Shown in pieces: positions 9,151 through 17,919 of a DNA stretch of 64,000 bases. Every line of letters begins with the position of its first letter. The first letter of the stretch is position 1. The notes under the pieces were generated by a model. The model saw nothing but the letters and a program-made list of their open reading frames with translations. It did no database searches and was not told the DNA's origin. Both the position numbers and the translations under genes were made by a program. Location: the NCBI RefSeq assembly GCF_000621125.1, contig NZ_KK211214.1:124001-188000 (forward strand). Reading direction: 5' to 3'. This DNA is from Maribacter antarcticus DSM 21422. Its GTDB lineage: Bacteria; Bacteroidota; Bacteroidia; Flavobacteriales; Flavobacteriaceae.

Positions 9151-9438
9151 TCATCTTTTATAGCCTTTTAAGTCACCTGAAAAATGCTAGCTTTTTACGG
9201 AAGATGTATTCTGTAAAGAGTAACTTCATCATACGTGTCGTAACAATTGTAACTGCACGGCTTTTCTGAACCCTATGAAAATTCATGGTTCAGAAAAGCC
9301 GTGCGTAAACAAATTAGACAACTGTTGTAAAATATTTTAACGACATTATATATGCTGTAAAAGTAGTGTCCTGATTATCAATAGGTTGTTTTATGGTATG
9401 ATATTGGCCCCAATATTTTAAAATACGGATGCAAATTT
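9151..9438. other. Non-coding stretch before the permease pseudogene
   Basis: No gene is seen. The stretch is AT-rich and contains the long inverted repeat described separately. Confidence 0.5.
9255..9304. repeat. Perfect 18-bp inverted repeat
   Basis: The arm GCACGGCTTTTCTGAACC (9255-9272) is repeated in inverse at 9287-9304 with no mismatch, around a 14-base centre that is itself partly palindromic (ATGAA...TTCAT). There is no T-run on either side, so it is not a standard terminator. Confidence 0.8.
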
Positions 9439-11875
9439 ATGAACAAACTTTTTCTAAAAATTGCTGTGCGGTATTTATTAAAGAATAAATGCTACTCCTT
9501 CATTAATATTTTTGGATTGGCTATCGGCATAGCCACTTTTTTGTTCATTATATTCTATGTGAATTATGAACAGAGCTATGACAAATTTGAGGGTTCTGGG
9601 AATGTTTATAGCACCTATCTTGATAATTTGTAGGGCGACACTTTTATGCCAATGGCACAAACCTATAATTCATCCGGACCTACCTTAAAACAGAAATTCC
9701 CAGAAGTCTTGGATTATGTTCGTTTCTTTTATTTTAAAAAAATGACTTTTAAAGTTGGAGATATGATACTGGAACAATCCTTAGGTTCATTGGCTGATCC
9801 ATCTTACTTTAATATTTTTAATTATCCGCTTTTAAAGGGTGAAAAGAAGTCCACGCTAATTGAACCTTATACTATTCTCCTTTCTGAATCCTTTGCTAAA
9901 AAAATTTTTGGTGAGCAGAATCCAATGCAAAAAACAATTACAGCATATAGGGATGGGGTAGAAGCACTACTCCCTGTTACTGGGGTTATAAAAGATGTGC
10001 CTGAAAATGCACACTACAGAAATACATTCCTGATTTCTTATGAAATAGAGAAAACATGGATATACTATGGCCAAGAGATACACAAACTTAATTGGAATTT
10101 TGAGAACTATTGTACGTACATCAAATTAGCTAACAATACCAGCCCAGCCCTTTTACGTCAAAAAAATACTTGATAGTATATTAAAAAAAAATGTCCAACG
10201 GCATATCATAGAGGCAATTGAAGAGATATATTTAAACTCTGATAAAAGATATGAAGTTTTAGTAAATGGCAGTGTTGCCAGAGTGAAGTTGCTGCAGGCC
10301 ATAGCCTTTATCATTCTTATTCTTTCCTGGCTGGACTTTGTCAATTTATCTGCCACAAAATCAATGGAACGAGCCAAAGAAACCGGAATCATAAAAGTGG
10401 CAGGAGCTCAGAAATCACAACGTATCATCCAATCCCTTGTAGAATCAACTCTAATTAATTTAATTTCTATTTCTATTGCTCTAATTTTAGTTGTAATATT
10501 TTTGCCGCTATACAATAGCACTACAGGAAAAGAGCTGAGCTTTGAGCTTATAAATATCACCTCTATTTTGCCCTATTTTCTGTTAGTTCTCTTTGGAATA
10601 ATTGTGGCTGGTATTTATCCTGCCCTATTGCTAAGTAGTTATGCACCCGTAAAAGCATTGAAAGGTAAAATACAGACTTCTTCACAAGGTTTAAATATCA
10701 GGAAAGGTCTAATTATCACTCAATTTTCAGCAACAATCATTTTATTGATAGGAACCATAGTGGTGACCAAATAGATTAATTTTTTAGAGAACCAGCCTAT
10801 CGGTACCAATATTAATCCAGTTATTGCCTTAAAAGGAGACGTGTTAACGGGCGTGTCGGATTCGTTGATTTTCAATGACTTTAAAGTGTTGGAGGATGAG
10901 CTAAATAACGTAGCTTTTATAGACAAAATAGCCATCACACAAACCTATCCTGGTGATAGTTTTGATAATCTACCGTCATTCAAGGGTATCGTACTTCCGA
11001 ATGGTTTAGAGAACAAAACCTTTTATACGTACCATGCGCAACCAGATTATTTTGATTTAGTTGGCATCTCTTTTGTAGCAGGCAAAACTTTTATACCGTC
11101 AGCGAGTGGCAGTAGTAATCAAGTTGTGGTGAATGAAACTTTTCTAAAAGAGATGGGAATTACATCTGGTGAGGAAATAATTGGTAAAACATTGGCATTT
11201 TGGGGGAATGACGAATGGATAGTAACCGGAGTATTGAAAGACCATCACCATTTTGGACTAAAAAATAAGATTTAACCTATGTTGATACGGCATACAAAAC
11301 AAGTTATTAAGCTTAACCTTTTGGTTAAACTTACCGTATCCAAGGCATCGGTTACCGGATTAAATAATTCAATAGCTCAGATTCAAGGAAAATGGAATCA
11401 GATTTTTCCAGAAAGCACCTTCAATTATACTTTTTTAGACCAGAATTTTGAAGCACAGTACAAGAAAGATATGGCTTTTGGAGCTGCCTTTCAGATTTTT
11501 ACCGCTTTAGCTATACTGATTGCAGCCATGGGGCTTTTTGGGCTTACTTCTTACACAGTAGTGCAACGAAAAAAGGAAATAGGCATGCCTAAGGTAAACG
11601 GAGGGACAATACCACAAGTGCTTGCACTTTTAAATAAGGATTTTATAAAATGGGTGGGCGTTGCTTTTGTTATTGCAGTTCCTATTTCTTGGTATGCCAT
11701 GAACCAATGGTTAGAAGGTTTTGGTAACTATATAAGTAGTGAGTCTTCCCATAGATTCTAGCAGTTGCTTTACTGCACAGCTTCTGAAGAAATTATTTCA
11801 ATGAGTAAAGCTGCAACTTTATCCAATCAAAACGTAGAAGTATTTAGAAAAGAGTGTATTGCTATATGGGAATAA
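9439..11875 (+). pseudogene. Broken MacB/FtsX-family ABC transporter permease
   Basis: The pieces together make one permease of about 800 residues of the MacB/FtsX type common in Bacteroidetes. The start MNKLFLKIAVRYLLKNK with first helix (INIFGLAIGIATFLFIIF), the periplasmic domain, the middle helices (DFVNLSATKSMERAKE) and the last helices (AMGLFGLTSYTVVQRKKEIG) are all visible. The reading frame is broken by an in-frame TAG at 9631, a frameshift near 10155-10170 in an A-run, an in-frame TAG at 10772, an in-frame TAA at 11273 and a frameshift near 11750. With at least five lesions it is certainly non-functional as an export pump. No ATPase or membrane fusion gene lies beside it. It borders the Pfa locus. 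Confidence 0.92.
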
Positions 11876-12520
11876 TTACTCCTCCAATAAATCCTTTATT
11901 TCAACAAATTCCACATCAATAGCAGTTTTAGTCTCCATCGCGACTATTCCATTAAAATTAGAATCAAAATCAAAGGATTTAAAATAAAAACGTTTATTAT
12001 AATACATACCGTATTCTTCAAAAACTTTTAGTTGTTTCAAGTCTATCAAAGTACAGCCAGCTGCTTTTAACAACGCTTCTTTACGTACCCAAAACCAATA
12101 AAACCGCTCTAAAGAATCTGTAGCATCTAAAATAGAATTCCACTCAACTTCTGTAAATAAATAGTTGAATAATTTTAAATCAACAGTCTTTTTTCTCTCA
12201 ATATCAATACCTACAGAAAAATCGGTACTAAATATTATAGCAACGTACCCATTACTATGAGAAATAGAGAAATTATGATGAATAAAACTCGGTTTTCCTT
12301 GTTCAGAATAGCGTATTTCTTCTAACAAAGAGGCTGGAAGTCCGTTTTCAAACAATACTTTTCTTAACAAGAGGCGCCCAGTACTATAACTCAATGAACT
12401 CTCTTCGTCTAAATACCTCTGTGCCCTTTCTTGATAAGCCTTTGGAAGGTTTTTAAGTAACAGTTCCTTCGTGATAACAGCTCTGTTTTTAGGTATCTTA
12501 ACGATTTTTACTTTTTGCAT
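11876..12520 (-). CDS. 4'-phosphopantetheinyl transferase (Sfp/PfaE-like)
   Basis: A 214-residue Sfp-type phosphopantetheinyl transferase. The two signature motifs are present: VGIDIERKK (Mg-binding Asp and Glu) and WFWVRKEALLKAAG (the WxxKEA motif). The FSISHSNGY motif (SHS) precedes them. The enzyme transfers the 4'-phosphopantetheine arm of CoA to the serine of carrier proteins. It is divergent from, and 127 bases away from, the regulator of the Pfa locus, so it most likely primes the four ACP domains of the synthase, in the role of PfaE. Its stop codon directly abuts the end of the permease pseudogene. Confidence 0.92.
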   Translation of the reverse strand: MQKVKIVKIPKNRAVITKELLLKNLPKAYQERAQRYLDEESSLSYSTGRLLLRKVLFENGLPASLLEEIRYSEQGKPSFIHHNFSISHSNGYVAIIFSTDFSVGIDIERKKTVDLKLFNYLFTEVEWNSILDATDSLERFYWFWVRKEALLKAAGCTLIDLKQLKVFEEYGMYYNKRFYFKSFDFDSNFNGIVAMETKTAIDVEFVEIKDLLEE

Positions 12521-12587
12521 TTGCTAGGTATTAAGAAATATTTATAATAAAACATAAAGCACTTTGATTTATAATTTATTTCTTTGT

Positions 12588-12625
12588 TACCTAGACGGTA
12601 CCATTATTAAAAAAACAGTACCATT
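12588..12625. promoter_or_regulatory. Candidate operator in the pfaE-like/tetR divergent region
   Basis: GTACCATT occurs at 12598-12605 and again at 12618-12625, exactly 20 bases apart (two helical turns). The first copy overlaps the palindrome GGTACC and an inverted TACC-N5-GGTA starting at 12588. The repeats lie just upstream of the TetR gene in the shared intergenic region. This suggests autoregulation by the TetR protein. Confidence 0.45.
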
Positions 12626-12647
12626 TAAACAAATTTAGGGAAATTAT

Positions 12648-13265
12648 ATGATTACGAAAGAATATATCGTAGCGATAACCACTCAATTATACTTAAAAAA
12701 TGGTGTAAAAGCGGTCACTATTGCAGACATCACTAAAGAATTGAGTACTTCTAAACGGACGATATATAATCATTTTATAGATAAAACTGATTTAATGCAA
12801 ACCTGTATAGAACAATATTTGGCTGGTATTAGGAGTAATAACGATGAAATTATAAACACCTGTAATTCTGCTATTGAAGCGTTGGGAATGATTCATCAAC
12901 AGATTTTAAAAAGAGCGGATTATAGCAATGCCAACTTTTACAAGGAGATACTAAAGTATTTTCCTAGTGTCCTAAAAGATTCTTATGAAAAGAATTCAAA
13001 ATTCGCCTTTCGCGAATTACTTTATTTAGCAAAATGGGGCGTAAAAGAGGGTTTATTTAGAAAAGATTTAGATCCTGAAGTTACAATGGCTACGGTTCAA
13101 ACATTGCTGAAATTATGTAACAATTCAAAAGTATTTTCGTCAGGACAATTTTCTAAAGCCAGGCTTACTGAAGGCATTATGGTCGTTTACCTAAGAGGCT
13201 TGTGTACCGAAAAAGGCCTTTTAGAAGTTGAAAAACAGAAACATCTATACTTAACAATAGACTAA
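12648..13265 (+). CDS. TetR/AcrR family regulator of the Pfa locus
   Basis: A 205-residue TetR-type protein. The N-terminal helix-turn-helix region reads ATQLYLKNG-type helix 1, then VTIADITKELSTSKRTIYNHF, the standard DNA-contact helix. The C-terminal ligand/dimer domain has no recognisable ligand signature. It ends five bases before the first synthase gene, so it is almost certainly cotranscribed with it and is the obvious candidate for its repressor, binding the repeats upstream. The effector is unknown; an acyl-CoA or fatty acid would suit the locus but is inference. Confidence 0.9.
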   Translation: MITKEYIVAITTQLYLKNGVKAVTIADITKELSTSKRTIYNHFIDKTDLMQTCIEQYLAGIRSNNDEIINTCNSAIEALGMIHQQILKRADYSNANFYKEILKYFPSVLKDSYEKNSKFAFRELLYLAKWGVKEGLFRKDLDPEVTMATVQTLLKLCNNSKVFSSGQFSKARLTEGIMVVYLRGLCTEKGLLEVEKQKHLYLTID

Positions 13266-13270
13266 AAATT

Positions 13271-16200
13271 ATGGACACTATTAACAGTTCACTTAAAAAA
13301 ACACCAGTAGCAATTATTGGTCTGTCGGCAATGTTTGCTGATGCCAGCAATGTAGAAGAATATTGGAATAATATTATCAATCAGAAAGATAGTATTGTCG
13401 ATGTTCCAGAATCGCGTTGGAAAATAGAGGATTACTACGATGCAGACCCTACAACAGCAGATAAAACCTATTGTAAAAGAGGAGGGTTTATTCCTGATGT
13501 TAACTTTAATCCAATGGAATTTGGTTTACCCCCCAATATTTTAGAAGTTACGGATGTGTCTCAATTATTGTCCTTAATAGGGGCTAGAGATGCATTTGAA
13601 GATGCTGGTTATGGCAGGGAATCGGCCAAGTTTACAGCGTTGTTAAAAGAAAAAACCGGCGTGATTTTAGGTGTTGGTGGTGGTCAAAAATTAATTACGC
13701 CGCTGACCTCAAGATTACAAGCTCCTATTTGGGAAAAAGCCCTAAAAAGTAGTGGCATCAGCGATGCTGATATTCCACATATTATAGAAAAAATGAAGAA
13801 AGCATATGTTGGATGGAATGAAAATTCCTTTCCTGGTATGTTAGGGAATGTTATCTCTGGTCGAATTACAAATCGTTTTGACTTAGGGGGCATTAATTCT
13901 GTTGTGGATGCAGCTTGTGCGGCCTCACTTTCTGCTATAAAAATGGCGGTCTCGGAATTGATTGAAGGACGATGTGATATGATGCTTACTGGAGGTGTCG
14001 ATACAGATAACTCTCCTTTTATGTATATGTCCTTCTCAAAAACTCCGGCGTTTTCTCAAAAAGGAAGTATTCGTCCTTTTGATACCGACTCTGACGGCAT
14101 GTTGATTGGAGAAGGAATTGGAATGTTAGTCTTAAAAAGATTAGAAGATGCAGAACGTGATGGGGATCGAATTTACGGTTTACTTACTGGAGTAGGTTCT
14201 TCTAGTGATGGCCGCTATAAATCGGTTTATGCGCCACGTCCTCACGGTCAGGCTTTGGCGATGCAACGTGCTTATGACGAGGCAGGCTACGATGCTTCTA
14301 CGGTAAAATTAATTGAAGGTCACGGCACTGCAACAGGAGCCGGAGATGCTGCTGAGTTTGAGTCAATGTCTATGGTTTTTGGCAAAAGTGACACGACAAA
14401 AAATCATATTGCCATTGGTTCTGTAAAATCGCAAATAGGGCATACAAAATCGGCTGCAGGTGCTGCTGGAATGATAAAAGCGGCTTTAGCTTTATATCAT
14501 AAAGTGTTGCCAGGTACCATAAACGTTACCAAGCCTCATGAAAAATTCGGGATTGAAAATTCTCCTTTTTATGTCAATGCAGAAACCAGACCTTGGTTTA
14601 AAAACGGTGTACCTCGTAGAGCTGGGATATCCGCTTTTGGATTTGGTGGTGTGAACGTCCATTTTGCTATGGAAGAATATGAAAACAAAACGTCCTTTAC
14701 AGATAGAATACATCAAACATTTCACAGTATTTACTTAAAAGCGTCTGACGCTAGTGGTTTATTAACGCATCTGAAAAACACAATTGTTGGGTTGAATTCG
14801 AATGAAGCAACTACGGCGTTTTATAAGTTAAAAGAGAGTTCTAAGCAAGGCACTGCAAAACAAAACGAAGCGCGTTTAGGTTTTGTTGCAGAATCTTTAG
14901 AGGATTGTATTTCTAAACTAGAAATTGCAGTCAAACAATTAGAAAATAATAAGGACGCTTGGTCGCACCCAAAGGAAATATTCTTTAGACCAAACGGAGT
15001 TTCAAGCAGCATAAAAGTGGCTTCATTATTCTCTGGTCAGGGTTCTCAATATGCTAATATGGCAAAAGAGGCGACGAGTAGTTTTGAAACACTACAACAA
15101 ACAATTGCTGCTTTTGATGCTAAAAAAGGATACGATTTAGCAACTAAAATATATCCAAAACCTGTGTTTACAGCGGAGGATAAAGAGAGCTTAGAAAAAA
15201 ATATTACAAATACAGAGTTTGCGCAACCTGCAATAGGTGCCATAAGTTTAGGGTACTACAAAATCTTTAAAAATGCAGGTCTTGTAAGTGATATGATGGC
15301 CGGGCATAGTTTTGGTGAGCTTACGGCACTTTGTGCATCGGGCGCACTCAGCGAAAGTGATTATATGACACTAGCGATTGCTCGTGGTAAGGCTATGGCA
15401 GGTAAAAATGCAAGTGGAGATGCTGGTATGATGTTAGCTGTTAAAGCTGCTACTTCTGAAATTCAGCCATTAATTGCTGGTAATCCGGGGGTTTCTATTG
15501 CAAATATTAATGCCTCAAACCAACTCGTTTTAGGCGGAACAACAGAAGGTATAACGAAAGCAAAAACGCTGTTAGATACTAGAAACTACCGTTCTGTTAT
15601 ATTACCTGTTTCTGCAGCTTTTCATACGGACTGTGTTGGTCATGCACAACAGCCTTTTGAAAAAAGCATACAGGCTATAGAATTCTCAAGCCCAGTGATT
15701 CCTGTGTATTCAAATTCGACAGGAAATGCCTACCCAACGGAGACTCCTGAAATTAAAAATATCTTAGCGCAACATATTTTAAATACGGTCGATTTTAAAA
15801 CTGAAATTGAAAATATGTACGCTGCTGGTGCGCGCGTTTTTGTTGAATTTGGGCCTAAGTCTATTTTGACTAATCTCGTAAAAGACATCTTAGCTGATAA
15901 AGAACATTTCGTGGTGGCAACAAATGCAAAAGCAACTAAAAACAGTGATTTACAAATTAGAGAGGCTGCCGTACAATTACAAGTTTTAGGATGTGAATTA
16001 GGTGCCATTGACAGTAATGCACGTCGGGTAGCAATACCTTTAGTACAACCAAAAATGGCGGTGAAAATAGCGGGTAATAATTATGTGAGTCCTGCAACGC
16101 AAAAAGTGTATAATGACGTTTTAAACAACGGATTTAAAGTGAGCGGCGCTACAGAAATTATTAGAACCGTAGAAGTGATTAAGGAAGTGATAAAAGAGGT

Positions 16201-17863
16201 TCCTGTCGCTATAAATAAAATCAGTACAGACCAAGTTACAGAAGAAGATATGACGGCAACGATTATTAAAAGCGCTATTGATGGCATTAAGGAAAATCAA
16301 TCTAAAACATTAGATATGTTCCAAACCATTTTGACGGAACAGAACAAACAAACGGCGCAATTATTAGCCCTTTTATCAGATAATTTTGGAGGGGAACAAA
16401 ACCCTGAAAATACTGCTGCAGTTGCTATTAAAACACCCGCTGCCGCTAGTCCTTCAGCTCCTCCAGCTACAGCTACAGCTCAAATAGTTGAACCTATTAA
16501 GCCTGCTGCGATACCCGTAATTGAATCCACCTTACCACCCCAAGGGAATTCAGAAATGTTAGACCTTATGTTAAGCGTCGTTGCGGACAAAACAGGCTAT
16601 CCTGCTGAAATGTTAGAATTGAGTATGGATATGGAAGCGGATTTAGGAATCGATTCTATCAAACGTGTGGAGATTTTTGGCGCGATCACTGAGCAATCAG
16701 ATAAATTATCAGACATCAACCCTAACGACTTAACAGAACTAAGGACGCTACAAGAAATTGTGGATTATATTTCTGCTAAAGCAGGAATTAGCGCTACCAC
16801 AAGCACTGCTGCTCCTAGTGTTGTTCCAGTAGCTCAAACAGATGAAACCACCAAGCCTATTGCAACACCAGTCGTTGAACACGTTGTATCTACTGAAGGA
16901 AATTCAGAAATGCTCGACCTTATGTTAACCGTCGTTGCCGATAAAACAGGCTACCCCGCTGAAATGTTAGAACTAAGTATGGATATGGAGGCCGATTTAG
17001 GAATCGACTCTATCAAACGTGTGGAGATTTTTGGTGCGATTACTGAGCAATCAGATAAATTAACAGACATCAACCCTAACGATTTAACAGAGCTTAGAAC
17101 ATTGCAAGAAATTGTGGATTATATTTCTACAAAAGCTGGAATTAGTACTACTACTAGAACTGCTGCACCTAGTGTTGCTCCAGTAAATCAAATAGTTGAA
17201 GCAATGAATTCTGTGGCCACGCCAGTCGTTGAACACGTGGTGCCTACGGAAGGAAATTCGGAAATGTTAAACCTTATGCTAAGCGTTGTTGCTGACAAAA
17301 CAGGCTACCCTGCTGAAATGTTAGAATTAAGTATGGATATGGAAGCCGATTTAGGAATCGATTCTATCAAACGTGTGGAGATTTTTGGTGCGATTACTGA
17401 GCAATCAGATAAATTAACCGATATCAACCCTAACGACCTAACAGAATTAAGAACGTTACAAGAAATTGTGGATTATATTTCTACAAAGGCCGGAATTAGC
17501 CCTACTTCTGCACCTGTTGCTGAACCTCTTGTAAATACAGATTCTATTGCAATACCGATCGTAGAAACAGCCGTGCCGACTGAAGGAAACTCCGAAATGC
17601 TAGACCTTATGCTAAGCGTCGTTGCTGACAAAACAGGCTACCCTGCTGAAATGTTAGAGCTAAGTATGGATATGGAAGCAGATTTAGGAATCGACTCTAT
17701 CAAACGTGTGGAGATTTTTGGCGCGATTACTGAGCAATCAGATAAATTAACAGACATCAACCCGAATGACCTCACAGAACTTAGAACATTACAAGAGATT
17801 GTGGATTACATTTCTGCCAAAGCAGGAGGGGTTATTAAAAAAAAAAATCTCAGCCTAGCTTAA
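13271..17863 (+). CDS. pfaA: PUFA-synthase-like PfaA, part 1: KS-AT-ACPx4
   Basis: A 1530-residue multidomain synthase. Domains in order are a ketosynthase (about 10-470) with C216 in DAACAASLSA and the two histidines in EGHGTATG and GHTKSAAG; a malonyl/acyl transferase (about 595-890) with S680 in GHSFGELTAL and His in SAAFHTDCV; an Ala/Pro-rich linker; and four tandem ACPs with the phosphopantetheine serine in LGIDSIKRVEI at residues 1129, 1247, 1365 and 1476. KS-AT-tandem ACP is the hallmark of PfaA in PUFA and related lipid synthases. Normally the same chain continues into a ketoreductase. Here the frame runs through eleven A residues at 17837-17847 and stops 14 bases later, while the KR part continues in the -1 frame. 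It is therefore either a truncated half, a slippage-dependent gene or a sequencing artefact. Confidence 0.93.
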   Translation: MDTINSSLKKTPVAIIGLSAMFADASNVEEYWNNIINQKDSIVDVPESRWKIEDYYDADPTTADKTYCKRGGFIPDVNFNPMEFGLPPNILEVTDVSQLLSLIGARDAFEDAGYGRESAKFTALLKEKTGVILGVGGGQKLITPLTSRLQAPIWEKALKSSGISDADIPHIIEKMKKAYVGWNENSFPGMLGNVISGRITNRFDLGGINSVVDAACAASLSAIKMAVSELIEGRCDMMLTGGVDTDNSPFMYMSFSKTPAFSQKGSIRPFDTDSDGMLIGEGIGMLVLKRLEDAERDGDRIYGLLTGVGSSSDGRYKSVYAPRPHGQALAMQRAYDEAGYDASTVKLIEGHGTATGAGDAAEFESMSMVFGKSDTTKNHIAIGSVKSQIGHTKSAAGAAGMIKAALALYHKVLPGTINVTKPHEKFGIENSPFYVNAETRPWFKNGVPRRAGISAFGFGGVNVHFAMEEYENKTSFTDRIHQTFHSIYLKASDASGLLTHLKNTIVGLNSNEATTAFYKLKESSKQGTAKQNEARLGFVAESLEDCISKLEIAVKQLENNKDAWSHPKEIFFRPNGVSSSIKVASLFSGQGSQYANMAKEATSSFETLQQTIAAFDAKKGYDLATKIYPKPVFTAEDKESLEKNITNTEFAQPAIGAISLGYYKIFKNAGLVSDMMAGHSFGELTALCASGALSESDYMTLAIARGKAMAGKNASGDAGMMLAVKAATSEIQPLIAGNPGVSIANINASNQLVLGGTTEGITKAKTLLDTRNYRSVILPVSAAFHTDCVGHAQQPFEKSIQAIEFSSPVIPVYSNSTGNAYPTETPEIKNILAQHILNTVDFKTEIENMYAAGARVFVEFGPKSILTNLVKDILADKEHFVVATNAKATKNSDLQIREAAVQLQVLGCELGAIDSNARRVAIPLVQPKMAVKIAGNNYVSPATQKVYNDVLNNGFKVSGATEIIRTVEVIKEVIKEVPVAINKISTDQVTEEDMTATIIKSAIDGIKENQSKTLDMFQTILTEQNKQTAQLLALLSDNFGGEQNPENTAAVAIKTPAAASPSAPPATATAQIVEPIKPAAIPVIESTLPPQGNSEMLDLMLSVVADKTGYPAEMLELSMDMEADLGIDSIKRVEIFGAITEQSDKLSDINPNDLTELRTLQEIVDYISAKAGISATTSTAAPSVVPVAQTDETTKPIATPVVEHVVSTEGNSEMLDLMLTVVADKTGYPAEMLELSMDMEADLGIDSIKRVEIFGAITEQSDKLTDINPNDLTELRTLQEIVDYISTKAGISTTTRTAAPSVAPVNQIVEAMNSVATPVVEHVVPTEGNSEMLNLMLSVVADKTGYPAEMLELSMDMEADLGIDSIKRVEIFGAITEQSDKLTDINPNDLTELRTLQEIVDYISTKAGISPTSAPVAEPLVNTDSIAIPIVETAVPTEGNSEMLDLMLSVVADKTGYPAEMLELSMDMEADLGIDSIKRVEIFGAITEQSDKLTDINPNDLTELRTLQEIVDYISAKAGGVIKKKNLSLA
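16545..17826 (+). repeat. Four tandem, nearly identical ACP-coding repeats
   Basis: Each unit codes for about 80 residues that are nearly the same in all four copies, from NSEMLDLML to EIVDYIS, separated by variable Ala/Thr/Pro linkers. Spacing between the active serines is 118, 118 and 111 codons. The DNA is also closely similar, so copy number could change by recombination. Tandem ACPs are typical of PfaA. Confidence 0.9.
17837..17847 (+). other. Run of 11 A at the PfaA frame break
   Basis: The run is read as AAA AAA AAA AA(T) by the ACP frame. In the -1 frame it leads without a stop into SQPSLSVEQ and then the KR-DH protein. That -1 frame is closed by a TAA just before the run (17836-17838), so the switch can occur only here. 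Adding one A, losing two A, or slipping back one base would join the two halves. Confidence 0.9.
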
Positions 17864-17919
17864 GTGTAGAGCAAAACAATACGGTAATCAAGGAGACTAC
17901 CTCAAAACAGGAATTCTCC

